Shown: piece by piece, positions 1 through 8,380 of the stretch
Layout of the letters: each line of letters starts with the position of its first letter
Numbering within the stretch: position 1 is the stretch's first letter
Source: a bacterium
GTDB taxonomy: Bacteria; JAMCPX01
Direction: 5' to 3'
Length of the DNA: 23,885 nucleotides
NCBI GenBank assembly: GCA_021792615.1
Contig: JAJYUJ010000036.1
Location: 1-23,885, forward strand
Made by a program: the position numbers and the translations under genes
Notes under the pieces: generated by a model
What the model saw: the letters and a program-made list of their open reading frames with translations, nothing else
What the model was told of the DNA's origin: nothing
The model's database searches: none

Positions 1-383
1 GAAACCTTGTTCAGATAGGATTGTTCTCCTGCAAGGGTGTAGTGGAGGCTTGTCGTGTAACTCTGGACAATACCTGCATGACAGTTCGCGCAGACCGTGT
101 TCGGGTTCAACGAAGGGTCCACGACCATACCGGAATGTGCCTGCTGCATCGATGTACTCGAGGGATTGCCTTTATGACAGTCAACGCACTGCAATATGCC
201 GTGTGGCGAATCGAAGAAGCCTTGAGTAACGAGGAAATCAGCGGTATTTATGGATGGGGCAGACGCCTTGAGAGCCTGCGCATTGGTATGACAGGATCTG
301 CATGTGTCTGTGGTGTTGAGATGGCTCTGTCCGCAGCCCGTAAAAATAAATGCCAGTGTGATAAATAAATATATTTTTTTCAT
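1..383 (-). CDS. Trihaem c-type cytochrome lipoprotein, 3' end cut by window edge
   Basis: The minus strand, read from an ATG at 383, gives an open frame of 127 residues running off the window. A strong ribosome site (ACGGAGG) lies just upstream. The N-terminus is a short hydrophobic signal ending in FTGC (Cys17), which suggests a lipoprotein, although Phe at -3 is not ideal. Three CxxCH haem motifs are visible: CRSCH (28-32), CVDCH (66-70) and CANCH (98-102), with further His residues that could be distal ligands. The product is therefore a multihaem electron-transfer protein on the periplasmic side; more haems may follow outside the window. The specific family (NapC/NrfH-like, cytochrome c7-like or other) cannot be set from this fragment. 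The beta-barrel gene upstream on the same strand is 125 bp away, so co-transcription is possible. Confidence 0.88.
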   Translation of the reverse strand, partial: MKKIYLFITLAFIFTGCGQSHLNTTDTCRSCHTNAQALKASAPSINTADFLVTQGFFDSPHGILQCVDCHKGNPSSTSMQQAHSGMVVDPSLNPNTVCANCHAGIVQSYTTSLHYTLAGEQSYLNKV

Positions 384-462
384 ACAACCTCCGTATCTCA
401 GGATTGCTTATACTGCTTTTTAAAAAATTGCAATTATATCATACAACATGCCGGTCATTGAT

Positions 463-487
463 AGGGGCGGGTGGTAAACCCGTCCCT
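463..487. repeat. GC-rich palindrome, copy 1
   Basis: Ten-base arms (463-472 and 478-487) around a five-base loop pair fully if one G-U is allowed, with the core GGGGCGGG / CCCGTCCC. No T tract follows on either strand, so it is not a canonical terminator by itself. It lies between the beta-barrel gene and the cytochrome gene. It resembles the hairpins at 3921, 5515 and, more loosely, 10467, suggesting one dispersed REP-like element. Confidence 0.6.
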
Positions 488-508
488 GAAAAACAGGATA
501 AGACGAAA

Positions 509-1021
509 TCAGAAATAATAATGAAATCCTGCATTGATCGAATCAGCTTCAATGCCGAATGCCGTACCGTATTGATTGAGATATTTTACACCAAGATCGA
601 GTTCGAGATTGAATCCGAGGTTAGGAAGCCCTTGAAAAAAGAATTCTATACCGCCTAAACCTCCAAGGCTGAACCCTGTTTCCGTATCCACCGGAGCTGG
701 CTGGGTGAAAACATACAGACCTCCGCCTACGTACAAATTCATATTGGTTTCCTCTATCACGTTGTAAAGGAATTTACCTCCAAGACCGAACGATGTCTGA
801 TTGTTACCTTGGTGAGGCGAGAAATCCAGAAAGGCAACGTCTCCCTGAATTCCCATGTCCCTGTTTATCCAGTATCTTGCCGAGGCCGCATCGAGATGAT
901 TGGAAAGTCCAATCTGAGAATTGAATCCGACCCCGACCCTTTGTGAAAGATCTTTTGCCATTGCATTCGGTGCAACGAACATGCAGAGCAGCGTAACGGC
1001 ATACACCAGCTTTATTTTCAT
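509..1021 (-). CDS. Small outer-membrane beta-barrel protein
   Basis: This 170-residue protein has a clear Sec signal peptide of about 22 residues ending in NAMA, followed by alternating polar/hydrophobic strands rich in Gly and aromatic residues. It ends in Tyr-Tyr-Phe; a terminal Phe is the usual recognition signal for barrel assembly by BamA. The length fits an eight-stranded barrel. The glycine-rich strand with LYVGGGLYVF near the middle is typical of OmpA/OmpX-type barrels, but no closer family is recognised and no substrate can be proposed. The start is supported by GAAGGAG ending 6 bases before the ATG, and a sigma-70-like promoter lies at 1055-1082. It is followed on the same strand by the cytochrome lipoprotein gene. 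Confidence 0.82.
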   Translation of the reverse strand: MKIKLVYAVTLLCMFVAPNAMAKDLSQRVGVGFNSQIGLSNHLDAASARYWINRDMGIQGDVAFLDFSPHQGNNQTSFGLGGKFLYNVIEETNMNLYVGGGLYVFTQPAPVDTETGFSLGGLGGIEFFFQGLPNLGFNLELDLGVKYLNQYGTAFGIEADSINAGFHYYF

Positions 1022-1054
1022 GACGTTCTCCTTCTCTTTGGTTAAATTTTTATT

Positions 1055-1082
1055 ATTTTATCAGAACGCAGGATCTTGGCAA
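1055..1082 (-). promoter_or_regulatory. Sigma-70-like promoter of the beta-barrel gene
   Basis: On the minus strand a -35 TTGCCA (1077-1082) and a -10 TAAAAT (1055-1060) are separated by 16 bases, about 35 bases upstream of the start codon. Each box matches five of six consensus positions. This is pattern recognition only. Confidence 0.5.
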
Positions 1083-1181
1083 GTAAATTAAGAGATAGAA
1101 CCGCTGTTCTGAGTCTTGTTACTTTTCGGGGCGAGGGCAGTCGAATATATAATTCTATACTCTCATAATAAGGAGGTTTCT

Positions 1182-3884
1182 ATGAGAAAGCTAATGGTAA
1201 GCCTGTTTTTGGCCGTCGTTACCCTTTATGGGTGCTCGGGCGGTTCAAGTTCGTCGCATAAAACGCAACCGGCGCTATCACCTCCGTCAATTTCATCGAT
1301 TTCCCCGCAGTTTGGATGGACGAATGCAGATACCAATATCACGATAAGCGGCGCAAACTTCAGCCCTTCCGCGGCTGTAACATTCTCACCGGCCGGCTCT
1401 GCTGCCGGCATGCAGCTGACCTACGTTGCCTATGTATCATCCTCACAGATACAGGCTGTTGTGCCGAAGGGTATGGTCGTAGACTGGTATGATGTGACCG
1501 TGACCAACCCGAATGGTACAAAGGGAACTTCTGTGAAGGCATTTTATGTGTCTCAAAATCCACCGCCTGTTATAACGGGCATTGCACCTGCGTCAGGCTC
1601 GTCCAATGCCACGACGCAAATAACGATTACCGGGAATTACTTTGCGTCCAATGCAACGGTTACAACGATAGATAGTTCCGGGAATGCGCTGCCGTGCAGC
1701 ATAAACTCGCAAAGTTCCACTCAAATTATCTGTACCACCCAGGTCCTTCCGACAGGGGTTTATCTCATTCGTGCTATCAACACCTCCGATGGTACCTATT
1801 ATGACTACTCGAGTTTTATCGTAACAAATCCGGCGAGCAACCTCGGTGGCTTCTCAACGTCATCACAGAACCTTGTTATCGGCAGGCAGGGGCTTGCTGC
1901 TGTTACCGGCAATGACGACATAGGAGGCAGGTTTATCTATGCCATCGGCGGAGACAATGGTTCCGGAGGTGATACACTCGACAGTGTTGAGTATAGCCAG
2001 CCTGATAAGTTCGGCAGTCTTAACCCGTTCAATCTTACGTCACCACTCATATATAGAACTACCGGTGCTGCCGCGTTCCAGTATAACGGTTATGTGTATG
2101 TACTCGGTGGACTCACTCCTGCGGGTTATACCTCAGTTATAGAACGAGCAAAAATTCTTACCACAAACAGCGCACCGGTGATAGCGTTCAAAAGCCTGAC
2201 TGTCCTTAACGGCGGTTCTCTTCCTGCCGGTACATGGGTGTATGCTGTTTCGGCAAACCTGCCGACTGGTACAACCAACATAGGGGAGAGTCTGCCTTCG
2301 CCGGTGGTGTTTACCACGACATCGTCCTCCGGTTCTATCCAGCTCTCATGGCAGCCGGTTAGCGTCTGGAACCCCCTCAGCCATGCTTTTGTGGCTGCGA
2401 CGGGTTACAATGTTTACAGGAACGTTGCGGGCAGTTTTAAGCCCGTATTGATTGCATGGAACATGCATTCCACGAGCTTCGTAGACAACGGGAGCGCCGC
2501 TCCGATTAGCATCATAGACACGGTATCCGGCTTCCCCTCGACACTGCAGGACCCCGTGATTACAGGGGCAGTCCCGTCTTCATCGGGCGGCACCCTCTCT
2601 GCGGGTACCTACTACTACAGGGTCTCCGCCGTAAACTACAGGGGTGAGACGCCGGCTCTGGACTTTACGTCGGTGACAACGACGTCAACCGCGTCTTCTG
2701 TAGTGTTGACCTTCAATAAGGTGCCCGGGGCAGAGTATTACAGGGTTTACAGAAGCGAGTATCCGGGCATTGCAAAAGGGAACGAGGTGTTACTTGTGCC
2801 TGCTACCCTCGATACAACGATCACGGACAACGGCGGTTTGCAGCCTGTTACAACAACAACCGTGTCAGCAGGTTACATTTCGCCCCTGCCGTACGGCAGT
2901 CTCGGTCCGTTTCGTCAGGCCTCTGTTTCTCTGTCCAGTGCACGCGGTTATCTTGGTGCAGCAGTGGGTCATACGCAGACAGGTACTGTTTATGGGTATG
3001 CCGCGGGAGGTACGTCCGACGGTTCTACCGGCCTCGGTACCGTTGATTACGCGCAGCTCTCGGCGTCTCCGATAACCTCGGCAAGTCCGGCATCCGGCAG
3101 CCTCGCAGCTTCAACCTACACCTACGCTATCACGGCTATCGTTCCTGACGGCGAGCTTGCTTATGCCGGGACATTCGTCACCGGCGTAACGGGAGGCGGT
3201 ATCCAGCTTGCCTGGCAGGCAGTGCCGGGCGCTTCGTCCTATAACGTATACAAGGACAGCGGTTCAGGACTTGAGTACCTTGCCAACACAACAAATCCGG
3301 CCTTCACAGACAACGGCTCGTACACACCGGTACCGGGCTCGAAGCCGGCAGGCGGGGGGATCGGACCTGTCTCTTCGACTTCGCCGCTTGCTGCGCCGAG
3401 GTGCGAACTCGGCATGCAGGCCTCGGACAAGGGAAACCTCCCTGTTGCAATAACTGACGACTCCGGCTATCTCTATGTGGCGGGCGGTTACAATGCAGGT
3501 GTCCAAAACACCATAGAGGTATCCCGCATTCAGGGTGACGGCAGTCTTGAGCCTTTTACAAACGTGCAGAAGGACACCAACACAAATGCACTTACGTATA
3601 CGATCACAGGACCATTCTTCCTCGAGGACTCGAATAATTACATGTACATCTTCGGCGGATACACAACCCATGTAACACCGTCGGTGCAGGACTTCGATGT
3701 GACGCCCACACCGTATAAGATGGCGACAAACGCAAACGGCGCAGGAATGGTTTCGGCACGGTATCTCGGCGGAGGGGTACTCCTCGGCCCTTACTTCTAC
3801 TTCATCGGCGGAACGTCAAACGGTACACCAACAACTCTTTCCAGCGATACCGTACTAAATACGGTGGAGCAGGTTATCTACTAG
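1182..3884 (+). CDS. TIG/kelch/fibronectin-III lipoprotein
   Basis: The start is the ATG at 1182, behind a perfect AGGAGG at 1171-1176; an upstream in-frame start at 1116 lacks this. The 900-residue product begins with a lipoprotein signal (LYGC, Cys18) and a Ser/Gly-rich linker. Two IPT/TIG immunoglobulin-like domains follow (about 35-125 and 126-220). Then come six kelch-like motifs, each with a hydrophobic strand before a Gly-Gly pair (YAIGG, YVLGG, YAAGG, YVAGG, YIFGG, YFIGG) at about 232-283, 293-327, 570-628, 737-793, 807-845 and 853-900. Fibronectin-III-like inserts with the YNVYR/YRVYR/YNVYK signature separate blades 2 and 3 (two inserts) and 3 and 4 (one). It is probably surface- or periplasm-anchored and involved in binding or adhesion; no catalytic site is seen. 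It is a single-gene unit ending in the terminator at 3921. Confidence 0.85.
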   Translation: MRKLMVSLFLAVVTLYGCSGGSSSSHKTQPALSPPSISSISPQFGWTNADTNITISGANFSPSAAVTFSPAGSAAGMQLTYVAYVSSSQIQAVVPKGMVVDWYDVTVTNPNGTKGTSVKAFYVSQNPPPVITGIAPASGSSNATTQITITGNYFASNATVTTIDSSGNALPCSINSQSSTQIICTTQVLPTGVYLIRAINTSDGTYYDYSSFIVTNPASNLGGFSTSSQNLVIGRQGLAAVTGNDDIGGRFIYAIGGDNGSGGDTLDSVEYSQPDKFGSLNPFNLTSPLIYRTTGAAAFQYNGYVYVLGGLTPAGYTSVIERAKILTTNSAPVIAFKSLTVLNGGSLPAGTWVYAVSANLPTGTTNIGESLPSPVVFTTTSSSGSIQLSWQPVSVWNPLSHAFVAATGYNVYRNVAGSFKPVLIAWNMHSTSFVDNGSAAPISIIDTVSGFPSTLQDPVITGAVPSSSGGTLSAGTYYYRVSAVNYRGETPALDFTSVTTTSTASSVVLTFNKVPGAEYYRVYRSEYPGIAKGNEVLLVPATLDTTITDNGGLQPVTTTTVSAGYISPLPYGSLGPFRQASVSLSSARGYLGAAVGHTQTGTVYGYAAGGTSDGSTGLGTVDYAQLSASPITSASPASGSLAASTYTYAITAIVPDGELAYAGTFVTGVTGGGIQLAWQAVPGASSYNVYKDSGSGLEYLANTTNPAFTDNGSYTPVPGSKPAGGGIGPVSSTSPLAAPRCELGMQASDKGNLPVAITDDSGYLYVAGGYNAGVQNTIEVSRIQGDGSLEPFTNVQKDTNTNALTYTITGPFFLEDSNNYMYIFGGYTTHVTPSVQDFDVTPTPYKMATNANGAGMVSARYLGGGVLLGPYFYFIGGTSNGTPTTLSSDTVLNTVEQVIY

Positions 3885-3920
3885 GTGCCACTGTTTTTGA
3901 TAGTTGAAAGGACCTTTTAA

Positions 3921-3953
3921 TATGGGCGGGTTTAACCCCGCCCGTACTTTTTT
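3921..3953 (+). terminator. Intrinsic terminator of the kelch lipoprotein gene (also palindrome copy 2)
   Basis: The stem TATGGGCGGG (3921-3930) pairs with CCCGCCCGTA (3937-3946), with one G-U pair, and is followed by a run of seven T. It lies 36 bases after the stop codon. Its GGGCGGG core matches the palindromes at 463 and 5515, so a dispersed element may have been recruited as a terminator. Confidence 0.85.
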
Positions 3954-3981
3954 ATTTGGCACACAAGGGCAGGCTCTATGT

Positions 3982-4377
3982 TTATGGCTGAGCCTGCATC
4001 ACCCTTACCAAATCCTCATTGCCCTGTTTCCTGGCCTTTATTCCTGCAAACCCTTTTGAAGCAGTACTGTCGAGATGTCTTGCTCCCCACTCGTGCATGA
4101 GGTCCAGAATGGGTCTGAGACTCTGTCCTTTCTGTGTCAGGGAATATTCCACTTTGGGCGGGATCTGAGGATAAACCTTCCTGAGAATAATGCCGTCTCT
4201 TTCCAGTTCCCTGAGCTGCTGGGTCAGCATCTTTTGTGTAATGCCGTTTAAAGATTTGTGCAGCTCCCCAAACCGTTTCGTCTCCTTGAACAACTCTCTG
4301 AGGATCAGCAGCTTCCACCTGCCTCCGATAATCCTCAGCGTGCCCTCTACCGGGCATTGCATATCTTTGTTTTTCAT
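3982..4377 (-). CDS. HxlR-family transcriptional regulator
   Basis: The 131-residue protein has the usual HxlR start: a Cys (Cys8) followed by PVEGTLRIIGGRWKLLILREL, then a winged helix-turn-helix with the ITQKMLTQQLRELERDGII recognition region and the PPKVEYSLT wing. In relatives such as YodB and HypR an N-terminal Cys senses diamide, quinones or other electrophiles; Cys8 could do this here (inference). It is divergent from doxX-wrbA across 108 bp that carry an AGTAT/ATACT dyad, the expected arrangement for a regulator repressing its neighbour and itself. The ribosome site is GAAGGG before the ATG. It converges with the kelch lipoprotein gene. Confidence 0.93.
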   Translation of the reverse strand: MKNKDMQCPVEGTLRIIGGRWKLLILRELFKETKRFGELHKSLNGITQKMLTQQLRELERDGIILRKVYPQIPPKVEYSLTQKGQSLRPILDLMHEWGARHLDSTASKGFAGIKARKQGNEDLVRVMQAQP

Positions 4378-4403
4378 ATTTTCCCTTCAGTATGTTTTTT
4401 GAC

Positions 4404-4428
4404 AGTATATTACATAAAAGTGCATACT
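4404..4428. promoter_or_regulatory. Probable HxlR operator dyad
   Basis: Half-sites AGTAT (4404-4408) and ATACT (4424-4428) are symmetric about 4416 and spaced 20 bases start to start, about two helical turns, suiting a dimeric winged-helix regulator. Flanking symmetry extends partly inward (TTAC / GTGC). A third half-site AGTATG is at 4389-4394. The dyad abuts and touches the -35 box of the doxX promoter at 4428. Confidence 0.55.
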
Positions 4429-4456
4429 TTACAATATAACTATAAATACCTATAAT
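4428..4456 (+). promoter_or_regulatory. Promoter of the doxX-wrbA operon
   Basis: TTTACA (4428-4433), a 17-base spacer and a perfect TATAAT (4451-4456) lie 30 bases ahead of the doxX start codon. A second weaker candidate is TTGACA (4399-4404) with CATACT (4423-4428), an 18-base spacer that falls inside the operator dyad. Either would be blocked by a protein bound at the dyad. Confidence 0.7.
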
Positions 4457-4485
4457 AAAGTCAACAAATAAAAAAGGAGGGTTTT

Positions 4486-4893
4486 ATGGAAAGATACAAA
4501 AACGGGTTGTTGCTTATCGGCAGAGTTTTGTTCTCCCTGATATTCGCGTTCGGTGCTGTGGGGCATTTAACGAAGATCAATGCTATGGCAAGTTACGCGG
4601 CGTCTGCGGGCGTACCATTCCCGAAGCTCGCCATCATTGTAACGGGGTTGATGCTGCTTGTCGGGAGCATTTCGATACTGCTGGGATGGAAGATATCCTA
4701 TGGTGCAATCATCCTGATTATATTTCTTATCCCGGTAACATATCAGATACATTTCCTCGGTATGCTCCACGCGACGGATCCCATGATGAAACAGGAACAG
4801 ATGCTCAATCTATTGAAGAACATCGGACTTATCGGCGGCGCCATATATATAGCACTCTTTGGTGCCGGGAAATACAGTATAGATAAAAAATAA
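4486..4893 (+). CDS. DoxX-family membrane protein
   Basis: This 135-residue protein has four hydrophobic segments (about 8-25, 46-65, 71-92 and 112-128). The first helix followed by FGAVGHLTKINAMASYAASAGVP is typical of the DoxX/SURF4-like family. Members are linked to quinone or thiol redox reactions and oxidative stress, but the biochemical role is poorly defined. A strong AAGGAGG lies 5 bases before the ATG. It is the first gene of a two-gene unit with wrbA (16 bp gap) and is divergent from the HxlR regulator, which supports a shared role in handling quinones or electrophiles. Confidence 0.88.
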   Translation: MERYKNGLLLIGRVLFSLIFAFGAVGHLTKINAMASYAASAGVPFPKLAIIVTGLMLLVGSISILLGWKISYGAIILIIFLIPVTYQIHFLGMLHATDPMMKQEQMLNLLKNIGLIGGAIYIALFGAGKYSIDKK

Positions 4894-4909
4894 CCTAAAG
4901 GAGGACACG

Positions 4910-5500
4910 ATGGCAAAGATAGCGATTGTTTACTATTCAGCGTACGGACATACCCTTGACCTTGCAAAGGCGATAGAAAAAGGGGCCAAAGAGGCCGGCG
5001 CTGAAACAAGGCTGAGGAAGGTAAAAGAACTGGTACCGGATGATGTTATCAAGGGCAACAAGGGGCTTTCTGCCGGTTACGCGCTGCAAAAAGACATACC
5101 CGAGGCAGCACTCGGAGACCTCGAATGGGCGGACGGCATTGCATTCGGCACGCCCACGCGGTTTGGCAATACGACGGCACAGCTCAGGAATTTTCTCGAT
5201 CAGACCGGACCTCTGTGGGCCAAGGGTGCGCTTGCAGGCAAGGTAGCTGCATTTTTTACCGGTGCATCAACACCTCATGGGGGCCATGAAACAACCATAC
5301 TTACCTTAAGTACGTTTGCATACCATCATGGCATGCTGATCATGCCCATGGGCTACACGATCAAAGGATCGGGCGATCCTTACGGGCCTACGTATATTTC
5401 CGGAGACGGCTCAAAACCTGTGGGTGAGGAAGAAACAAGGCTCGCGTACGAATTCGGCAAAAATCTTGCAAAGACAGCACAAAAAATAGCAGGGAAATAA
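4910..5500 (+). CDS. wrbA: NAD(P)H:quinone oxidoreductase, WrbA type
   Basis: The 196-residue flavodoxin-like protein has the FMN phosphate-binding loop near the N-terminus (YYSAYGHT, about residues 8-15), the GTPTRFGN motif near residue 79 and the FTGASTPHGGHETT motif near 115-128, all diagnostic for WrbA. WrbA enzymes are cytosolic FMN-dependent tetramers that reduce quinones by two electrons and so avoid semiquinone radicals. The length matches the family (about 198). AAAGGAGG lies just before the ATG. It follows doxX in the same operon, next to an HxlR regulator whose relatives often sense quinones, which agrees with this function. Confidence 0.95.
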   Translation: MAKIAIVYYSAYGHTLDLAKAIEKGAKEAGAETRLRKVKELVPDDVIKGNKGLSAGYALQKDIPEAALGDLEWADGIAFGTPTRFGNTTAQLRNFLDQTGPLWAKGALAGKVAAFFTGASTPHGGHETTILTLSTFAYHHGMLIMPMGYTIKGSGDPYGPTYISGDGSKPVGEEETRLAYEFGKNLAKTAQKIAGK

Positions 5501-5514
5501 TCATCAGTGTTTTT

Positions 5515-5542
5515 CCAGGGGCGGAATAACGGCCGCCCCTGG
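5515..5542. repeat. GC-rich palindrome, copy 3
   Basis: Perfect ten-base arms CCAGGGGCGG (5515-5524) and CCGCCCCTGG (5533-5542) surround an eight-base loop, 14 bases after the wrbA stop. TTTT precedes the hairpin but no T tract follows, so it is not a standard terminator for wrbA. It shares its GGGGCGG core with copies 1 and 2. Confidence 0.65.
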
Positions 5543-5611
5543 ATCTCAGCAATCTTCAAAGCCGCAACAATTGCAACATGTAAGAATGTGTGTTTAATTG
5601 AAACACAGGTC

Positions 5612-6109
5612 ATGTTTCATAATTCAATTAAATATTTCAAAGTATTTTTGTTCAGGATGATGTTCAATCTTTATATGCCGTACCTTGGTGCGGGCATACA
5701 TATAACCCATATATCACCTGATTACCGGACCTTCGAAATCAGCATGAAACTGAGGTTTTATAATAAGAACTACTTCGGCACGCATTTTGGAGGCTCGCTG
5801 TATTCGATGTGTGATCCATTTTTTACCATTATACTCATAAAGAACCTCGGCAGCGATTATATCGTATGGGACAAGCACGCTTCGATAAGGTTTAAAAAGC
5901 CCGGGCGCAACACGGTCAACGTACGCTTCCACATACCACAGGAAAGGATCCACGAGATCAAGCATCTTGCAGACGTGAACGGCAAAACAGAGCCTGTTTT
6001 TACCGCAGACCTGACGGATGAGGATAATGCCGTTATTGCACAGGTGGAAAAGACCGTTTACGTGCGGAAAAAGGGCGCAGTGAAACGAGATCTCCCTTCA
6101 GCCCGCTGA
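5612..6109 (+). CDS. DUF4442 hotdog-fold protein, possible thioesterase
   Basis: The reading frame is open from 5507, but the stretch before 5612 spans the palindrome at 5515 and looks non-coding, so the ATG at 5612 is chosen (165 residues). An internal ATG near 5657 is another option. The core motifs [36 protein letters not shown] and the I-R-F-K-K-PG strand are typical of DUF4442, a family with the hotdog fold of PaaI/YiiD acyl-CoA thioesterases. The substrate is unknown, and a hydrolytic role is inferred from the fold only. No strong ribosome site precedes either start. It lies between wrbA and the YyaL gene on the same strand. Confidence 0.82.
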   Translation: MFHNSIKYFKVFLFRMMFNLYMPYLGAGIHITHISPDYRTFEISMKLRFYNKNYFGTHFGGSLYSMCDPFFTIILIKNLGSDYIVWDKHASIRFKKPGRNTVNVRFHIPQERIHEIKHLADVNGKTEPVFTADLTDEDNAVIAQVEKTVYVRKKGAVKRDLPSAR

Positions 6110-6132
6110 GCCGACTGCCCCGGCATTCCCCC

Positions 6133-6160
6133 TTGCCATTCCTGTTTTTATTACTATCTT
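6133..6160 (+). promoter_or_regulatory. Possible sigma-70 promoter of the YyaL-type gene
   Basis: TTGCCA (6133-6138) and TATCTT (6155-6160) are separated by 16 bases and lie 25 bases upstream of the start codon, before AAAGGAGG. The boxes match five and four of six consensus positions. Confidence 0.4.
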
Positions 6161-6185
6161 AGTATACCGAACAAAGGAGGTCTTT

Positions 6186-8342
6186 ATGAAGATAAGATCT
6201 TCGGAACACGATAAACAACATAAGTACTATGGTAATAAAACCCGCTTTGTAAACCACCTGGGCGAAGCAAAAAGCCCGTATCTCCTTCAGCACGCGCACA
6301 ACCCTGTAGATTGGTACCCATGGTCTGATGAAGCATTCGAGAAAGCCAGGAGAGAAGACAAACCAATTTTCCTGTCAATAGGTTATTCTACATGCCATTG
6401 GTGCCATGTTATGGAGCAGGAGTCTTTTGAAGACCCCGATGTGGCAAGACTCATCAATGATGCCTTTGTGCCGGTAAAGGTCGATCGTGAGGAAAGGCCG
6501 GATCTTGACAGTATCTACATGGATGTATGCCAGCTGTTTACCGGACGGGGAGGATGGCCGATGCATATTGTCATGTCACCGGACAAAAAACCGTTTTTTG
6601 CAGCAACCTATATACCGAAAGAGACAAGGTTCGGCATTATCGGTATGCTCGAACTCATACCCATGCTGAAGAATTCATGGAAAGACCGCCGCAAAAAGTT
6701 AATGGAATCCGGCGATCAATCGATAGAAATACTCAGGAGCGGTTCTGAAAAGTCGGCAGCAGGGAAGCCGGACTCAAGTCTGCTCGATAGTGCCTATAAA
6801 GAGCTGGAAACATATTTTGATTCGCTGAATGGCGGGTTTGGGAATGCTCCAAAGTTCCCGTCTGCGCCTCATCTGTTTTTCCTGCTCCGTTATTACAACA
6901 GAACAGGAAGCGCGCATGCGCTGCACATGGTAGAGAAAACTTTGACGGCGATGGCTCAGGGCGGCATATACGACCACATAGGCTTTGGATTTCACAGGTA
7001 TTCTACGGATGCACGGTGGATCCTGCCGCATTTCGAAAAAATGCTCTACGATCAGGCCATGCTGGCCATGGCGTATACAGAGGCGTATCTGGCGACGGGC
7101 AGTGATGCGTACAAAATAACGGCAAAAGAGATATTCACCTATGTGCTGCGGGACATGACATCTTCTGACGGCGCTTTCTATTCTGCCGAGGACGCAGACA
7201 GCGAAGGAATGGAAGGGAAGTTCTATCTCTGGACATTGAAAGAGGTGGATGAGGCACTTGAGCCGGATGATATCCCGGCCGTGAGTGACAGCAAATTTGC
7301 GGAGAAAATATTCAATGGAGAAGAGTCGGGGAACTACTTTGATTCAGCGACCGGCGAGAAGACGGGGATGAACATCCTGTACGCCGGGAGAACGGTTCCG
7401 GAGATTGCATCGGAATTGCACATTCCGGAGAACGTGCTCTGGCAGCGCAGAGAGAAGATCCGGCAAAGACTGTTTTTGGCAAGACAGAGCCGCGTAAGGC
7501 CGCAAAAGGACGATAAAATCCTTACCGACTGGAACGGCCTTATGATAGCAAGCCTTGCAAAGGCAGCGGAGGCGTTTGATGAAAAGATTTATGCGGATAC
7601 CGCTGCGAGGGCCGTAGATTTTATTCTGAGTAAAATGCGGGATCGCGATGGAAGACTATTCCATCGATATCGGGACGGCGAAGCAGCTATCCCGGCATAT
7701 TTGAATGATTATGCGTTTCTGATCTGGGGGCTCCTGGAGCTCTATGAAACGACATTCGAGGCACGTTATCTTGCCACGGCTCTCGAATTGAACGTTGATA
7801 TGATCAAGCATTTCGCGAATGAGGAAAAGGACGGTTTTTATTTTACTGCAGAAGATGCGGAACAACTGCCGGTCCGGCGGATAGAACTGCATGACAATGC
7901 AGTGCCGTCCGGCAATTCTATAGTAATGCTGAATCTGATACGGCTTTCGAGGATAACCGGGAATACAAAGTTTGAGAACATGGCAGGGCTGCTGGCGCAA
8001 AGGTTTTCCGGAAACGTCGTCAAATACCCTTCTGCCTATACCGGGTTTTTGTGTGCACTCGATTTTGCACTCGGGCCTTCGTACGAAGTGGTGATAGCCG
8101 GAAACAAGGACGCAGCCGATACCGATATCATGCTCAAATCCCTGAGGAGTAATTTTATACCGGATAAGGTTGTCATCCTGAACGATCCGGGGCGCCCGGA
8201 CGGAATAAAGGATATAGCCCCGTTCATACGATATCAGACAAGCATTGAAGGCAGGGCAACGGCGTACGTGTGCTCGCACGAGCGCTGTGAGTCTCCTACC
8301 ACGGAACCGGAACGGATGCTTGAGCTGCTGAATATGAAATAG
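6186..8342 (+). CDS. DUF255 thioredoxin-domain protein (YyaL/SPATA20 type)
   Basis: The 718-residue protein matches the full length of the YyaL/SPATA20 family. The N-terminal thioredoxin-like domain (about 20-180) has the hallmarks [27 protein letters not shown] with the CxxC pair Cys70/Cys73, and GGWPM. The rest is an alpha/alpha-barrel similar to N-acylglucosamine 2-epimerase and six-hairpin glycosidases, with [38 protein letters not shown] and the DWNGLMI motif. The enzymatic activity of the family is not established; a redox or sugar-handling role is only suggested by the folds. The start is fixed by AAAGGAGG 5 bases upstream. It converges with trpA across 38 bp with no convincing terminator. 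Confidence 0.93.
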   Translation: MKIRSSEHDKQHKYYGNKTRFVNHLGEAKSPYLLQHAHNPVDWYPWSDEAFEKARREDKPIFLSIGYSTCHWCHVMEQESFEDPDVARLINDAFVPVKVDREERPDLDSIYMDVCQLFTGRGGWPMHIVMSPDKKPFFAATYIPKETRFGIIGMLELIPMLKNSWKDRRKKLMESGDQSIEILRSGSEKSAAGKPDSSLLDSAYKELETYFDSLNGGFGNAPKFPSAPHLFFLLRYYNRTGSAHALHMVEKTLTAMAQGGIYDHIGFGFHRYSTDARWILPHFEKMLYDQAMLAMAYTEAYLATGSDAYKITAKEIFTYVLRDMTSSDGAFYSAEDADSEGMEGKFYLWTLKEVDEALEPDDIPAVSDSKFAEKIFNGEESGNYFDSATGEKTGMNILYAGRTVPEIASELHIPENVLWQRREKIRQRLFLARQSRVRPQKDDKILTDWNGLMIASLAKAAEAFDEKIYADTAARAVDFILSKMRDRDGRLFHRYRDGEAAIPAYLNDYAFLIWGLLELYETTFEARYLATALELNVDMIKHFANEEKDGFYFTAEDAEQLPVRRIELHDNAVPSGNSIVMLNLIRLSRITGNTKFENMAGLLAQRFSGNVVKYPSAYTGFLCALDFALGPSYEVVIAGNKDAADTDIMLKSLRSNFIPDKVVILNDPGRPDGIKDIAPFIRYQTSIEGRATAYVCSHERCESPTTEPERMLELLNMK

Positions 8343-8380
8343 CCTGCTGTGCAGCTTACGCCGTTTTGCAACTGCGCGTA

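Noticed and set aside
21-368. 115-codon plus-strand ORF
   Set aside because: It is antisense to the trihaem cytochrome frame, which has CxxCH motifs, a signal sequence and a ribosome site; the plus frame has no recognisable features.
1116-1181. 22-residue upstream extension of the kelch lipoprotein
   Set aside because: It would bury the lipoprotein signal, and the AGGAGG ribosome site points to the ATG at 1182.
5515-5542. Intrinsic terminator after wrbA
   Set aside because: The hairpin is strong, but no T tract follows on either strand, so it is kept as a repeat only.
5507-5611. N-terminal extension of the DUF4442 protein
   Set aside because: The open frame reads through a perfect GC-rich palindrome and shows no conserved residues; family homology begins after 5612.
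7656-8279. 207-codon minus-strand ORF inside the YyaL-type gene
   Set aside because: Antisense shadow; composition matches reverse reading of the real gene.
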